Positions 1 through 9,927 are shown, counted from the first letter of the stretch. The stretch: 64,000 nt of DNA from Vicinamibacterales bacterium (GCA_041394705.1 JAWKHS010000022.1:1-64000), one strand, 5' to 3'. Numbers and translations are program-made. The notes: generated by a model from the sequence alone, not told the origin.

Positions 1-60
1 GCCCGTCGTGGCGGCCAGGACGAACGAGGCGATCGCACCGCGGCGGACCATGCCGCGCAT
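1..60 (-). CDS. Start of an exported protein, cut by the window edge
   Basis: Only the first 20 codons lie in the window, reading MRGMVRRGAIASFVLAATTG, a typical signal peptide start (basic residues, then a hydrophobic stretch). A strong ribosome binding site, GGAGG, lies five bases upstream of the ATG on the minus strand (around 65-69), which supports the start at 60 over the in-frame ATG at 51. The rest of the gene lies to the left, so the product cannot be named. It is transcribed divergently from the sortilin-like gene at 374. Confidence 0.6.
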   Translation of the reverse strand, partial: MRGMVRRGAIASFVLAATTG

Positions 61-373
61 CTTACCTCCGCACCGCGAGCGCCCTCGCGCACTGTCCGGC
101 GCCGTCCGACCGCCACGGGACGACACCCGGCAGGACGAGGACCGCGAGACGTTCGAGCTCCGTGCCTGCACGCTCGACCCGTGCGCGACCGCGGCGTGCC
201 GACGTAGGCCGGCGGCTCGTCGTCCATGGGTGCGGCGGCCTTGCGCCGCCGCGGCTGCATCGCTACAGTGCCGCGAGCGCCGCCGCGCTGCATGGGCGCC
301 CGCGCGCCAGCAGTCGGTTCTGGTTCCTGGTCCCCGGTCCCCGGTCCCTACACATCGCGAGATAAGGCACCCC
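61..373. other. Divergent intergenic region
   Basis: This 313-base gap separates two divergently transcribed genes and should hold both promoters. Long open frames cross it in this GC-rich DNA, but they show no protein-like composition. The only clear structure is a tandem C/G-rich repeat at 316-348, described separately. I see no convincing -35/-10 pair. Confidence 0.5.
316..348. repeat. Short tandem GGTCCCC intergenic repeat
   Basis: GGTTCTGGTTCCTGGTCC leads into two and a half tandem copies of the heptamer GGTCCCC at 329-348, just upstream of the sortilin-like gene. A similar string, GGCCCCGGTCCCCGGTTCTT, lies at 31425-31444 in another intergenic gap. Two similar copies in non-coding DNA suggest a small dispersed genomic repeat. 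Function is unknown. Confidence 0.45.
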
Positions 374-3300
374 ATGATCGCCCGCGCCGCCGCCACCTGC
401 CTGCTGTTCGCCGTCGCCAGCCACACGCCCGCTCACGCCCAGCGACTCGACGAGACGGCCCTGAAGGCGCTCGAATGGCGCGCCATCGGCCCGGCCGTGA
501 TGGGCGGGCGCATCGACGACGTGGCGGTGGACGAGCGCCATCCCTCCACGATTTACGTCGGCTCGGCATCGGGCGGCGTCTGGAAGACCACGAACGCCGG
601 CACCACGTGGACGCCGATCTTCGAGCATCAGGGCACGTCGTCCATCGGCGACATCGCGCTCACCCCGGCGAATCCGTCCCTGGTGTGGGTGGGGACGGGC
701 GAGCCCAACAACCGCCAGAGCTCCACGTTCGGGGACGGCGTCTACAAGTCGCTCGACGGCGGCACGACGTGGACGCACATGGGGCTGGCGGAGACGCAGC
801 ACATCGGCCGCGTCCTCATCGACCCGGTGGACAACGACATCGTGTACGTGGCGGCACTCGGGAAGCTGTGGGGGCCGAGTGACGAGCGCGGCGTCTACAA
901 GACCACCGACGGCGGGCGCACCTGGGCGAAGGTGAAGTTCGTGGACGCCGACACCGGCTTCGTGGACATGGCCATGGATCCGGCGAACCGGCAGGTGCTC
1001 TACGCGGCGGCGTACCAGCGCCGGCGGGCGCCCTGGGGCTACAACGGCGGCGGGCCCGGCAGCGGCCTCTACAAGACCGTGGACGGCGGACGGACGTGGA
1101 CGAAGCTCGCCGGCGGCCTGCCCGAGGGCATCGTCGGCCGGATCGGCGTCACGGTGTGGCGCGGCGACCCACGCGTCGTGTACGCCACCGTCGAGCACCG
1201 GGCGAACGGCGGCACGTTCCGCTCCGACGACGCGGGCGCCACCTGGCGCCGGGTGAACACGCTCAACCCGCGGCCCATGTACTACAGCAAGATCCACGTG
1301 GACCCGACCGACGATCGGCGGGTGTACGTGCTCGGCGCGGACTTCTTCATGTCGGACGACGGCGGCCGCACCTTCGCCGATCCGGTCAGCGGCAAGCCCG
1401 GGGCGAACAGCGCGATGAGCCCGAGCTACGACGAGGGCGTGCACGGCGACCACCACGCGCTCTGGATCGATCCCGCCGATCCGCGGCACCTCGTCCTGGG
1501 CAACGACGGCGGCCTCTACGTGACGTGGGACCGCGCCGTCACCTGGGACAAGCTGAACAACCTGCCGATCGGGCAGTTCTACGGCCTCAGCGTGGACATG
1601 GCCACGCCCTACAACATCTACGGCGGCCTGCAGGACACGCACTCCTTCGGCGGGCCGAGCGCGACGCGTCACTACCTGGGCATCCTCAACGGCGACTGGG
1701 TCCAGATCAACACGGGCGACGGGATGTACGCACAGGTGGACCCGACCGATCCCGACACCGTCTACACCGAGTCGCAGGACGGCACCCTCTCGCGGTTCCA
1801 TCGCCCGACCGGCGATCGCAAGTCGATCAAGCCGGCCGCGCCGGCCGGCGAGCCGGCGTACCGCTTCAACTGGACGACGCCCATCGTCATCTCGCCGCAC
1901 GACCCGAAGACGCTGTATCTGGGTGGCAATCGCGTCTTCGTGTCCACGGACCGGGGCGACACGTGGACGGCCGGGCCGGACATCACCCGCGGCGAGAACC
2001 GCGACACCTTCCCGATCATGGGCGTGCTGCCCGGCCCCGACGTGCTGGCCCGGAACGACGGCGTCGGCGCGTGGGGCACCATCACCACCCTGGCCGAGTC
2101 GCCGAGGCGGGCGGGACGGCTCTGGGCCGGCACGGACGACGGCCTCTTGAAGCGCTCGGACGATAGCGGCACGACGTGGACGGACCTGACGCCCGCCCTG
2201 CCAGGGCCGGCGCGCAAGGGCCGCATCAGCCGCGTCGAGCCGGGCCATGCGGGCGCCGACGTCGTGTACGTGTCGCTCGATCGCCACCAGGACGACGACT
2301 TCGCGCCGTACCTGTTCGTCTCGCGCGACGCCGGCACGACGTGGACGACGCTCTCGGGCGGCCTGCCCCAGGTTGGCTGGGTGAACGTCGTCAAGGAGCA
2401 CCCGGCGAACCCGAACGTGCTCTTCGCGGGCACGGAGACGGGGCTCTTCGTGTCGCTCGACGCCGGGCAGGCCTGGACACGCTTCACGCAGGGCTTCCCC
2501 ACCGTCCCGGTGGACGACCTCGTGATCCACCCGCGCGACAACGACCTCGTCGTCGCCACGCACGGCCGCGCGCTGTGGGTCCTCGACGACATCACGCCGC
2601 TGAGCGGGATGACCACGCGCGTGAGCCAGGCCGACCTGCACGTGTTCCCGCCGCGCCCGGCCGCGATCGTCCAGCGATGGAAGCACGAGAGCTACAGCGC
2701 CCAGCGGGTGTTCGCGGGGCCGAACCCTCCGGAGGGGGCCATCCTCACCTACCTCGTGAAGACGGCCGCGAAGGATGGCGCGACGATCCTGATTCGCGAC
2801 GGCGCCGGTGCCGTCGTGCGCGAGCTGTCCGGTCCCGCCGCCGCGGGCCTGAACCGCGTGGCCTGGGACCTTCGGAGCGCGGCGCCCGCGGTGCTGCGCG
2901 ACGCCCGCGGCCCGTACGTGCTCCCGGGCACCTACACGGTCACCGTGCGCGCCGGCGGCCGTGAGTCGAAGGCCGAGGTGCAGGTGAGGCCGGACCCGGC
3001 CTTCCCCGTGCCGGGCACGGAGCAGACCGCCAGGCGCGAGTTCCTGACGGGCGTGCAGGCGCTCCTGGCCGACCTGACGACCGCGGCCACCTCGGCGCGT
3101 TCGGTGCGAGACCAGGTGACGGCGCTGGAGGATCAGCTGAAGGCGACGGGACCCGCGGCTGCCTCCGTGACGACGGCCGCCGCGGCCCTGCACAAGGCCC
3201 TGGACACCGCGATCGCCCGCCTGGGCGGCGGCGGGGGCGGTGAGGAGGGCGGCGGGTTCGGCGGCCTGCGCGGCCGGGTGAACGGCCTCTTCACGGAGCT

Positions 3301-3490
3301 GGACGGGTCGGGCGTCCACCAGGGCACGCTGTCGGGACCGACGGCCGTGCAGCGGCAGCGCCTCGAGGGCGCGCGCGCGGACGTCCGCGCGGCAATCGAG
3401 GCGGCGGATCGCGTGCTCGGCCAGGACCTGACGGCCCTCAACGACGAGATCGCGCGGCTGCAGATCCCGCGGATCGTGCGGCCGCGGTAG
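374..3490 (+). CDS. Sortilin-like (VPS10-type) beta-propeller hydrolase family protein
   Basis: Exported protein of 1038 residues. The start at 374 is chosen because MIARAAATCLLFAVASHTPAHA is a clean signal peptide; the open frame upstream is not protein-like. The body carries many BNR/Asp-box blades of the form DGG-TW or DAG-TW with adjacent VYKS, VYKT and WKTT segments, as in VPS10/sortilin propellers often labelled glycosyl hydrolase. A segment around 850-950 resembles an Ig-like or FlgD-like domain, followed by a helical tail with a Gly-rich linker. The substrate is unknown; no glycosidase catalytic residues are recognised. A paralogue lies at 59375-62578. The gene converges on the M28 peptidase with a six-base gap. 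Confidence 0.85.
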   Translation: MIARAAATCLLFAVASHTPAHAQRLDETALKALEWRAIGPAVMGGRIDDVAVDERHPSTIYVGSASGGVWKTTNAGTTWTPIFEHQGTSSIGDIALTPANPSLVWVGTGEPNNRQSSTFGDGVYKSLDGGTTWTHMGLAETQHIGRVLIDPVDNDIVYVAALGKLWGPSDERGVYKTTDGGRTWAKVKFVDADTGFVDMAMDPANRQVLYAAAYQRRRAPWGYNGGGPGSGLYKTVDGGRTWTKLAGGLPEGIVGRIGVTVWRGDPRVVYATVEHRANGGTFRSDDAGATWRRVNTLNPRPMYYSKIHVDPTDDRRVYVLGADFFMSDDGGRTFADPVSGKPGANSAMSPSYDEGVHGDHHALWIDPADPRHLVLGNDGGLYVTWDRAVTWDKLNNLPIGQFYGLSVDMATPYNIYGGLQDTHSFGGPSATRHYLGILNGDWVQINTGDGMYAQVDPTDPDTVYTESQDGTLSRFHRPTGDRKSIKPAAPAGEPAYRFNWTTPIVISPHDPKTLYLGGNRVFVSTDRGDTWTAGPDITRGENRDTFPIMGVLPGPDVLARNDGVGAWGTITTLAESPRRAGRLWAGTDDGLLKRSDDSGTTWTDLTPALPGPARKGRISRVEPGHAGADVVYVSLDRHQDDDFAPYLFVSRDAGTTWTTLSGGLPQVGWVNVVKEHPANPNVLFAGTETGLFVSLDAGQAWTRFTQGFPTVPVDDLVIHPRDNDLVVATHGRALWVLDDITPLSGMTTRVSQADLHVFPPRPAAIVQRWKHESYSAQRVFAGPNPPEGAILTYLVKTAAKDGATILIRDGAGAVVRELSGPAAAGLNRVAWDLRSAAPAVLRDARGPYVLPGTYTVTVRAGGRESKAEVQVRPDPAFPVPGTEQTARREFLTGVQALLADLTTAATSARSVRDQVTALEDQLKATGPAAASVTTAAAALHKALDTAIARLGGGGGGEEGGGFGGLRGRVNGLFTELDGSGVHQGTLSGPTAVQRQRLEGARADVRAAIEAADRVLGQDLTALNDEIARLQIPRIVRPR

Positions 3491-3496
3491 CGGGCC

Positions 3497-4948
3497 TCAG
3501 CGCGCCGGCGGGCGCGGGAACGGCTGGTCGGTCATCGCCGCCTGGTACAGCACCGTCGCCATCACGACGGCCGCCTGCTTCAGCGCGTCCGGCGCGATGC
3601 GCTCGGCCGTGTCCATGTTCGTGTGGTGCGTCCGCACGTCGTAGTCCACGTAGTCCTGCACGGCCTGAAAGCCAGGCACGCCCACGGCCAGGAACGACAG
3701 GTGGTCGGTGGCGCCGATGTGCCCCGGGGTCGTCTTTGTGACGCCCAGGTTCTGGACCGGCGTGAGCCAGCGGTGCATCAGCTTCAATCCCGGCTCGTTG
3801 CCCTCCATGTAGAACCCGGTGACGGGCGGATACCCGTTGTCGAGGTTGAAGTAGACCGACATGCGGTCGCGCGCGGCCCTGTTGGCGTCGCCCGCGAGGT
3901 GCTGCTCCACCCACGCCTTCGACCCGAGGAGCCCTTGCTCCTCGCCCGCCCACAGCGCCACGCGAATGGTGCGCCTCGGCTGGACGCCGACCGTCTTCAG
4001 GATCCGCAGGGCCTCGATGGCAGTGGCGACGCCGTCGGCGTTGTCGGTGGCGCCCGTGCCCGTGTGCCACGAATCCAGGTGCGCGCCGACCATCACGACC
4101 TGGTCCGCGCGCGCGGGGTCCACGCCGGGAAACTCGGCGACGACGTTCGCCGTGTTGGGGTCGCTCTCGTCGAAGGTCGCCCGGACCTCCACGGCGAGCC
4201 TGACGGGCACGCCCCGCTCGAGCATCGACGCCACGAGGTTGTAGTGTTCCGAGGCGAGGACCACCGACGGCACGGCGTTCGATCCCATGTCGCGCCCCGT
4301 CACGAACACCGTGCCGTGCTCGCCGATGTTCGGCTCGAGGAGGACGCCCACGCCAGCCGTCTTCAGCGCCGCCAGGCGCTCGGCGTTCAGCTGCGGCGGA
4401 CGCGCCGGCGCCGGCTGCGGCGGCTTCAGGTCGCCGGAGGCGGGCGGCCGATCGGCCCGGATCGCGTACGTCTGGAGGGGGCTCGTCATCACGATCGCGC
4501 CCCGAAGCGCGCTCCCTTTCGCGGCGACGGCCGCAGGCTCGAGCCCGGGCAGCCACACCGGCGCGGCCTCGATCCGCCCCGCCGTGGACGGCGACCAGCC
4601 TTTCGCGTACCCGATGAGCGGCATGTAGCGCGGCTCGACCATCTCGACCGACAGCTTGTCGAGGGTCCAGCCCCGGCCGAACGCGAACGGCTCGGCGCGG
4701 ACGTCGCTCAGGCCCTGGCCGCGCAGCACCTCCTGCACGTACCGGATCGCGCGTTTGTGCGCGGGCGAGTTCGTCAACCGGGGGCCGATCACGGCCGTGA
4801 GCTCGGAGAACACGTCGAGGACGTGGGAGCGTTCCAAGCCCTCGGCGCGGATGCGCGCGAGCACGTCCGCCTCCGAGGGGGCCTGGGCCCGGGCGGGCGG
4901 CAGGGTCGCGACGGCGGCCACGGCAAGGCAGAAGACGGCGGTGCGCAT
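3497..4948 (-). CDS. Secreted M28 zinc aminopeptidase/carboxypeptidase
   Basis: A 483-residue exported peptidase starting with MRTAVFCLAVAAVATLPPARA, a signal peptide. A PA-like insertion lies around residues 120-270. The catalytic part shows the M28 set of ligands: GAHLDSW (His), TDNADG (bridging Asp), WAGEEQGLLGS (catalytic Glu and ligand Glu), NLDNG (Asp) and GATDHLSF (His). It should release terminal amino acids from peptides in the periplasm or outside. The start lies 43 bases from the divergent M64 peptidase start, so the two may share a control region. Substrate specificity cannot be read from the sequence. Confidence 0.9.
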   Translation of the reverse strand: MRTAVFCLAVAAVATLPPARAQAPSEADVLARIRAEGLERSHVLDVFSELTAVIGPRLTNSPAHKRAIRYVQEVLRGQGLSDVRAEPFAFGRGWTLDKLSVEMVEPRYMPLIGYAKGWSPSTAGRIEAAPVWLPGLEPAAVAAKGSALRGAIVMTSPLQTYAIRADRPPASGDLKPPQPAPARPPQLNAERLAALKTAGVGVLLEPNIGEHGTVFVTGRDMGSNAVPSVVLASEHYNLVASMLERGVPVRLAVEVRATFDESDPNTANVVAEFPGVDPARADQVVMVGAHLDSWHTGTGATDNADGVATAIEALRILKTVGVQPRRTIRVALWAGEEQGLLGSKAWVEQHLAGDANRAARDRMSVYFNLDNGYPPVTGFYMEGNEPGLKLMHRWLTPVQNLGVTKTTPGHIGATDHLSFLAVGVPGFQAVQDYVDYDVRTHHTNMDTAERIAPDALKQAAVVMATVLYQAAMTDQPFPRPPAR

Positions 4949-4991
4949 GGGCGGATTCTACGCGCTGCGCACCTGGGCTACCATCCCGGGC

Positions 4992-6419
4992 ATGCGCGCG
5001 TTCAGCTCGGCCGTGCTGGTGGTCCTGACCCTGTGCCTGGCGGCGATCCGGCCCGGCGCCCTGGCCGCCCAGCCGCCGGGGCCGCCGCGCACCATGCGCG
5101 TGGACTACTTCCATACCGGCAACACCACGCAGGAGATCTTCGCGCTCGACCGCGTGGTGATCGAACCGGCGCCCTGGCCCGGTCCCAGGGACGCGCCCGC
5201 CGATCGCCTGCAGTACGGGGCCTACGGCTTCGACGTCCACGACGCCGCCACCGGCGCCCTCGTCTACTCCCGGGGGTTCGCCTCGATCTACGACGAGTGG
5301 GTGACGACGGACGAGGCCGCGACGACCACGCGGACCTTTCACGAATCCGTGCGCTTCCCCGCCCCGGCGGCGCCCGTCCGCGTGAGCGTCCGCAAGCGCG
5401 GACAGAGGAACGCCTGGACCCCCGTGTGGACGACCACCGTGGATCCTGCCGACATGTTCGTCGACACCGCCGCACCCGCGCCCGCGCCCGGCCCCGTGAT
5501 CGAGATCGAGCGCCACGGCGATCCCGCCACGAAGGTGGACCTGCTCCTCCTCGGCGACGGCTACACCGCGGCCGAGCAGGGGAAGTTCCGGAAGGACGCG
5601 CAGCGGCTGGTGGACATCCTGTTCGCCACCTCGCCCTTCACGGAGCGCCGCCAGGACTTCAACGTCTGGGGCCTGGTGCCGCCGGCGGCGGAATCCGGCA
5701 TCTCGCGGCCGTCGCTGGGCGTGCACCGGGCGAACCCGGTCGGCTCGACCTACGACGCCTTCGGGTCGGAGCGGTACGTCCTCACCTTCGACAACCGTCG
5801 CTTCCGCGAGATCGCCTCCTACGCGCCCTACGACGTGGTCGAGATCGTGGTGAACGGCCGCACCTACGGCGGCGGCGGCATCTACAACCTCTTCTCCACC
5901 GTGGCCGCCGACAACGCGTTCGCCCCGTATGTCTTCGTCCACGAGTTCGGACACCACTTCGCGGCCCTGGCCGACGAGTACTACACGTCGCCGGTGGCGT
6001 ATCTCCCCGCGACGGCGCGCGAGGAGCCGTGGGAGCCGAACGTCACGGCGCTCCTCGACCCGGCGTCGCTCAAGTGGAAGGACCTGGTCACGCCGTCCAC
6101 GCCGCTCCCGACGCCGTGGGAGAAGGACGCCTACGAGACCCGCGCCCGCGAGACCCAGGCCACGCGGGCCGCGCTCCGGAAGGACAAGCGGCCCGAAAGC
6201 GAGATGGAGGCGCTGTTCACGCGGGAGAAGCGCCAGGACGACGCCGACTTCGGCAAGGAGCGCTACGCGCACCAGGTGGGCGCGTTCGAGGGCGCCAAAT
6301 ACGAGGCGCGCGGCTACTACCGGCCGGAGGCCAACTGCATCATGTTCACGCGCACGGACGAGTTCTGTGCGGTCTGCCGGCGGGCCATCGACGCCGTCAT
6401 CGACACCTACGTGCGGTAG
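4992..6419 (+). CDS. Secreted M64-family (IgA-peptidase-like) zinc metallopeptidase
   Basis: A 475-residue protein. The ATG at 4992 is chosen because MRAFSSAVLVVLTLCLAAIRPGALA is a signal peptide, while upstream sequence is antisense to the M28 gene. An N-terminal beta domain (about residues 30-160) precedes the peptidase M64 domain. The zinc site HEFGHHFAALADEYY begins at His317: His317, His321 and Asp328 should bind zinc and Glu318 should be the general base. M64 is named for the Clostridium ramosum IgA peptidase, but most members have unknown substrates and nothing here suggests immunoglobulin. Its divergent neighbour is the M28 peptidase. Confidence 0.88.
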   Translation: MRAFSSAVLVVLTLCLAAIRPGALAAQPPGPPRTMRVDYFHTGNTTQEIFALDRVVIEPAPWPGPRDAPADRLQYGAYGFDVHDAATGALVYSRGFASIYDEWVTTDEAATTTRTFHESVRFPAPAAPVRVSVRKRGQRNAWTPVWTTTVDPADMFVDTAAPAPAPGPVIEIERHGDPATKVDLLLLGDGYTAAEQGKFRKDAQRLVDILFATSPFTERRQDFNVWGLVPPAAESGISRPSLGVHRANPVGSTYDAFGSERYVLTFDNRRFREIASYAPYDVVEIVVNGRTYGGGGIYNLFSTVAADNAFAPYVFVHEFGHHFAALADEYYTSPVAYLPATAREEPWEPNVTALLDPASLKWKDLVTPSTPLPTPWEKDAYETRARETQATRAALRKDKRPESEMEALFTREKRQDDADFGKERYAHQVGAFEGAKYEARGYYRPEANCIMFTRTDEFCAVCRRAIDAVIDTYVR

Positions 6420-6447
6420 TCCCGCCCCGTCCCTTCCTCATTCAACG

Positions 6448-7638
6448 ATGCCCAAGCCGCCCCTGCGCTTCGAGAGCCGCGCCGTCTTCTACCCGCCCGA
6501 CGAGACCACGCGATCCCTGTCGGCGCCGCTCGTGCTCGGATCGGCGTTCCAGTACGACGCCGACACCTACCAGCGCGTCGTGGACGGCGAGCGCAAGGCC
6601 GTCAACATCTACGGGCGGTGCGGCAACCCCACGGAGTACCAGTTCGAGGCGCAGATGGCGGCCATCGAGGGCGCCGACGCCTGCCTGGCCACGGCCTCCG
6701 GCATGGCGGCGGTGTCGGTGGCGCTCTTCGGCCTGCTGAAGCAGGGCGACCACATCGTGTGCGACTGGACGACCTACAGCTCCACGCACGAGATGCTGGA
6801 TCACCGCCTCACCGACTACGGCATCACGACGACGTTCGTGGACACCGCCGACCTCGACGCGGTGGCCGCGGCGATCCGTCCCGAGACGAAGGTGATCTAC
6901 GTGGAGACGATCGCCAACCCGTCGATGAAGGTCGCCGACCTGGCCGCGCTGGCCGCGCTCGGCGCCGAGCGGGGACCGATCGTGGTGTGCGACAACACCT
7001 TCGCGAGCCCGTATGTCGCCCGCCCGCTCGAGCACGGCGTGGACCTGGTGGTGGAGAGCTGCTCGAAGTTCATCGGCGGCCACAGCGACGTCATCGGCGG
7101 CGCCATCGCCATGAAGTCCGCCCGCCTGCCGGCCGACTTCCTCGAGCGGATCCGCTGGAACACGATGGTGAAGTGGGGGGCGCCGCTCGCCCCGTTCAAC
7201 GCGTGGCTGCTGCTGCGGGGCATCCAGACGCTGGCCGTGCGGGTGGAGCGGCAGTGCCAGACGGCGCTCGCCCTCGCCCGCGCCCTGGAAGCGCACCCGA
7301 AAGTCCGCCGCGTGTGGTACCCGGGGCTGGCGTCGCACCCGCAGCACGCGCTCGCCGCCCGGCAGATGCCGGCCTTCGGCGCGATGGTGAGCTTCGACGT
7401 GGGCAGCGCCGAGGCCGCGCTGCGCGTCGTGGAGGCCCTCCGCCTCGCGTGCTTCGCCGCGAGCCTGGGCGGCGCACGCACGATCACGCAGATTCCGGCC
7501 ACGATGGCGTTCCTCGACATCCCGGAGTCCGAGCGTCAGCGCATGGGCGTCTATCCCGGCATGGTACGGGTGTCGCCGGGCCTGGAGCACGTCGACGACC
7601 TCGTCGCGGACTTCGCGCAGGCGCTGACGCATGCCTGA
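6448..7638 (+). CDS. PLP-dependent Cys/Met metabolism lyase (methionine gamma-lyase or cystathionine lyase/synthase type)
   Basis: A 396-residue cytosolic enzyme of the Cys/Met metabolism PLP family (fold type I). Visible hallmarks are YGRCGNPT near the N-terminus, TASGMAAVS for phosphate binding, VIYVETIANPS, CDNTFASPY, and the PLP-lysine segment SCSKFIGGHSDVIGG. The length matches the family (about 390-400). Members include methionine gamma-lyase, cystathionine gamma-synthase and O-acetylhomoserine sulfhydrylase, which cannot be told apart here. It is the first gene of a tight operon and overlaps the following permease by eight bases; an amino acid catabolic role fits that context. Confidence 0.85.
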   Translation: MPKPPLRFESRAVFYPPDETTRSLSAPLVLGSAFQYDADTYQRVVDGERKAVNIYGRCGNPTEYQFEAQMAAIEGADACLATASGMAAVSVALFGLLKQGDHIVCDWTTYSSTHEMLDHRLTDYGITTTFVDTADLDAVAAAIRPETKVIYVETIANPSMKVADLAALAALGAERGPIVVCDNTFASPYVARPLEHGVDLVVESCSKFIGGHSDVIGGAIAMKSARLPADFLERIRWNTMVKWGAPLAPFNAWLLLRGIQTLAVRVERQCQTALALARALEAHPKVRRVWYPGLASHPQHALAARQMPAFGAMVSFDVGSAEAALRVVEALRLACFAASLGGARTITQIPATMAFLDIPESERQRMGVYPGMVRVSPGLEHVDDLVADFAQALTHA

Positions 7639-8986
7639 CGTCCGGCCGGGCCGGGCGGTCGCGCTCCAGCGGTCGCTCTCGTTCTGGGACGTGTTCGCCC
7701 TGGCGCTCGGCCAGATCATCGGGTCGGGCATCATGGTGCTCGTCGGCATCGCCATCGACTTCACGGGCTACGCCGTCCCGCTGGCGTTCCTCGTCTCGGC
7801 GGTGCTGTCCACGGTGAAGCAGCTGCCCGTGGCGTTCATGGGCTCGGCCATGCCGGCCACGGGCGGCCTCTACGTCTACTGCAAGCGGGTGCTCGGACCG
7901 CGGCTCGGGTTCTTCTACCTGGCCGTGCTCCTCGTCACGCACATCCTCATCGCCCTCTTCGCCCTCGGCTTCGCCCAGTACGCGCTGGCGCTCGTCCCCG
8001 CCCTGAACGCACGGGCCACGGCGCTCTCGGTCCTCGTCGTCTTCTACCTGGTCAACCTGGTGGGCGTGAAGCAGGCGGCCATCGTGCAGCGGGTGATGGT
8101 CGTGGCGCTGCTCCTGGGCCTGTCGACCCTGGTCGCCTTCGGCCTCGTGGAGGTCGACACGGCGCGCTTCACCGAGTGGCGGGGCCTCTTCAGCAAGGGC
8201 TGGTACGGCTTCGGCCTGGCGTGCGTGGTCCTGTCCTTCGCCACCGGCGGGGCGCAGTACGTCTCCGAGCTCGGTGGCGAGATGACCGATCCGGAGCGGG
8301 ACCTGCCGTGGGCCATGGTCGGCGCCACGGCCCTGGCCGCCCTCTTCTACACGTTCGTCTCGGTGGTGGCCGTGGGCGTGCTGCCTCTGGCTCGCACCGC
8401 CGGCAAGCCGCTGGCCGAGGTGGCGAGCGCGGTCCTGCCGCCGGCCGTCTACGTCGCCTTCGTGGTCGGCGCCGGCATGTTCGCCCTCACGACGAGCATC
8501 AACTCCACCTTCTCGTGGGCGACCAAGTCGGTGCTGATCGCGTGCGAGGACGGGTGGCTTCCGCGACGCCTCGCAGTGGTGAACGCCCGATTCAACACGC
8601 CCCACGTGCTGCTCACGTGCCTGCTCGTGCTGGGCGCCGCGCCCATCGCCGCGGGGTGGGACCTGCGCTACATCATCATGCTCGGCGGCGGCCTGGTCTT
8701 CGTGTACGACCTGCTGCCGCTCGTGGCGGCGTTCCTGCTCGCCCGCCGGCTGCCTGAGGTGTTCGCGGGCGCGCGCTGGCGGATGCGCGAGTCGACCGTG
8801 AAGGCCTTGAGCGCCGCCGGCATCCTGGTGCTGCTCGTCCAGGGGACACTGTCCTTCTCGGACATCGATCGCACGGGCTGGCTGCTGGCCGCGGGCTACC
8901 TGGCCCTGGTCACGGCGTACATCTTCTGGCGGGCGCCGCGCATCGAGGCGGAACGCCGCTACAATTCAGCCGGCGGCGCGCCATGA
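7631..8986 (+). CDS. APC-superfamily amino acid permease
   Basis: A 451-residue membrane protein with about 12 hydrophobic segments. The N-terminal motif ALGQIIGSGIMVLVG is the conserved TM1 unwound region (GxG) of APC transporters that binds the substrate amino group and carboxylate. It probably imports an amino acid by proton or sodium symport, or exchanges it. It overlaps the preceding PLP lyase by eight bases and the next gene by four (ATGA), implying translational coupling. The natural guess is import of the lyase substrate, a sulfur amino acid, but this is inference from position. Confidence 0.85.
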   Translation: MPDVRPGRAVALQRSLSFWDVFALALGQIIGSGIMVLVGIAIDFTGYAVPLAFLVSAVLSTVKQLPVAFMGSAMPATGGLYVYCKRVLGPRLGFFYLAVLLVTHILIALFALGFAQYALALVPALNARATALSVLVVFYLVNLVGVKQAAIVQRVMVVALLLGLSTLVAFGLVEVDTARFTEWRGLFSKGWYGFGLACVVLSFATGGAQYVSELGGEMTDPERDLPWAMVGATALAALFYTFVSVVAVGVLPLARTAGKPLAEVASAVLPPAVYVAFVVGAGMFALTTSINSTFSWATKSVLIACEDGWLPRRLAVVNARFNTPHVLLTCLLVLGAAPIAAGWDLRYIIMLGGGLVFVYDLLPLVAAFLLARRLPEVFAGARWRMRESTVKALSAAGILVLLVQGTLSFSDIDRTGWLLAAGYLALVTAYIFWRAPRIEAERRYNSAGGAP

Positions 8987-9927
8987 CACCACCCCTGCTC
9001 GGCCTGCACCACGTGACGGCCACGGTGGACCAGGCCCAGGCGGATCTGGACTTCTGCCTGGAGCTGCTGGGCCTCCGCCTGGTCAAGAAGACCGTCAACT
9101 TCGACAACCACCACGTCTACCACTTCTATTACGGCGACGAGCGCGGTCACCCCGGCACGATCTGGACGACCTTCCCGTACCGCGGCCACGGCGTGCCCGT
9201 CGGCGTGAAGGGCGCGGGCCAGATCACGACCACGTCGTTCTCGGTGCCCGCCGGCAGCCTGGCCTGGTGGGAGGCCCGCGTCGCGGCGGCCGGCCTCGCC
9301 GTGCCCCCGCGCGAGGCGCGCTTCGGCCAGGCGTCGCTGACGGTGGCGGATCCCTCGGGCCTGCTCATCGAGCTGGTGGAAGCCGACGCCGACGCCCGCG
9401 AGCCTTGGACGGCGGTGGCCGGCGCGGCCACCGCGATTCGCGGCTTGCACTCGGTCACCATGACCATCGCCGATCCGGGTCCGACGGTGGCCTTCATGGA
9501 ACGCTGGCTCGGCGCCACACGCGCCGGCCAGGACGGCCCGGTGCTCCGGATGGCGATCGGCGCCGACGTGCCCGGGCACCGGGTGGAGATCCACCACAGC
9601 CCCGAGGCCGTCCGCGCCAGGAACGGCCTCGGCACCGTGCACCACGTGGCGTTCGCCATCGGATCGGCCGAAGAGCAGCTGGCCCTGCGCGACGCGCTCG
9701 TGGCCGCCGGCGTCGGCGTGACCGAGGTGCGCGACCGGCAGTACTTCCGCTCGATCTACTTCCGCGAGCCCGGCGGCGTGCTGTTCGAGGTGGCCACGAT
9801 GCAGCCGGGGTTCGCGGTGGACGAACCGCCGGAGGCACTGGGGCGGGCGTTGAAGCTGCCGCCGTGGGAAGAGCCCTCCCGGGCGGCGATCGAGGCCGGC
9901 CTCGACGTGGTGAGGTACCGCGCGTGA
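8983..9927 (+). CDS. VOC-family ring-cleaving dioxygenase, MhqO-like
   Basis: A 314-residue protein with two vicinal-oxygen-chelate modules (about 5-140 and 150-290). Likely metal ligands are the His in GLHHVTAT, the His in GTVHHVAFAIG and the Glu in LFEVATMQPGF. The two-module length matches the MhqA/MhqO-type dioxygenases of Bacillus, which act on hydroquinone or catechol derivatives. The next gene is an esterase of the kind paired with it in Bacillus (MhqD), which supports the call. The actual substrate is unknown. The start ATG overlaps the permease stop and the stop overlaps the next start. Confidence 0.82.
   Translation: MTPPLLGLHHVTATVDQAQADLDFCLELLGLRLVKKTVNFDNHHVYHFYYGDERGHPGTIWTTFPYRGHGVPVGVKGAGQITTTSFSVPAGSLAWWEARVAAAGLAVPPREARFGQASLTVADPSGLLIELVEADADAREPWTAVAGAATAIRGLHSVTMTIADPGPTVAFMERWLGATRAGQDGPVLRMAIGADVPGHRVEIHHSPEAVRARNGLGTVHHVAFAIGSAEEQLALRDALVAAGVGVTEVRDRQYFRSIYFREPGGVLFEVATMQPGFAVDEPPEALGRALKLPPWEEPSRAAIEAGLDVVRYRA

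Noticed and set aside
263..3319. A 1018-codon open frame on the minus strand across the sortilin-like gene
   Set aside because: It is rich in Arg, Val, His and Gly without domain structure, lies exactly opposite a well-supported gene, and is typical of antisense frames in DNA of this GC content.
3438..6739. Long open frames antisense to the M28 and M64 peptidase genes
   Set aside because: They mirror the codon pattern of the two peptidases, have no recognisable motifs and cross several real gene boundaries.
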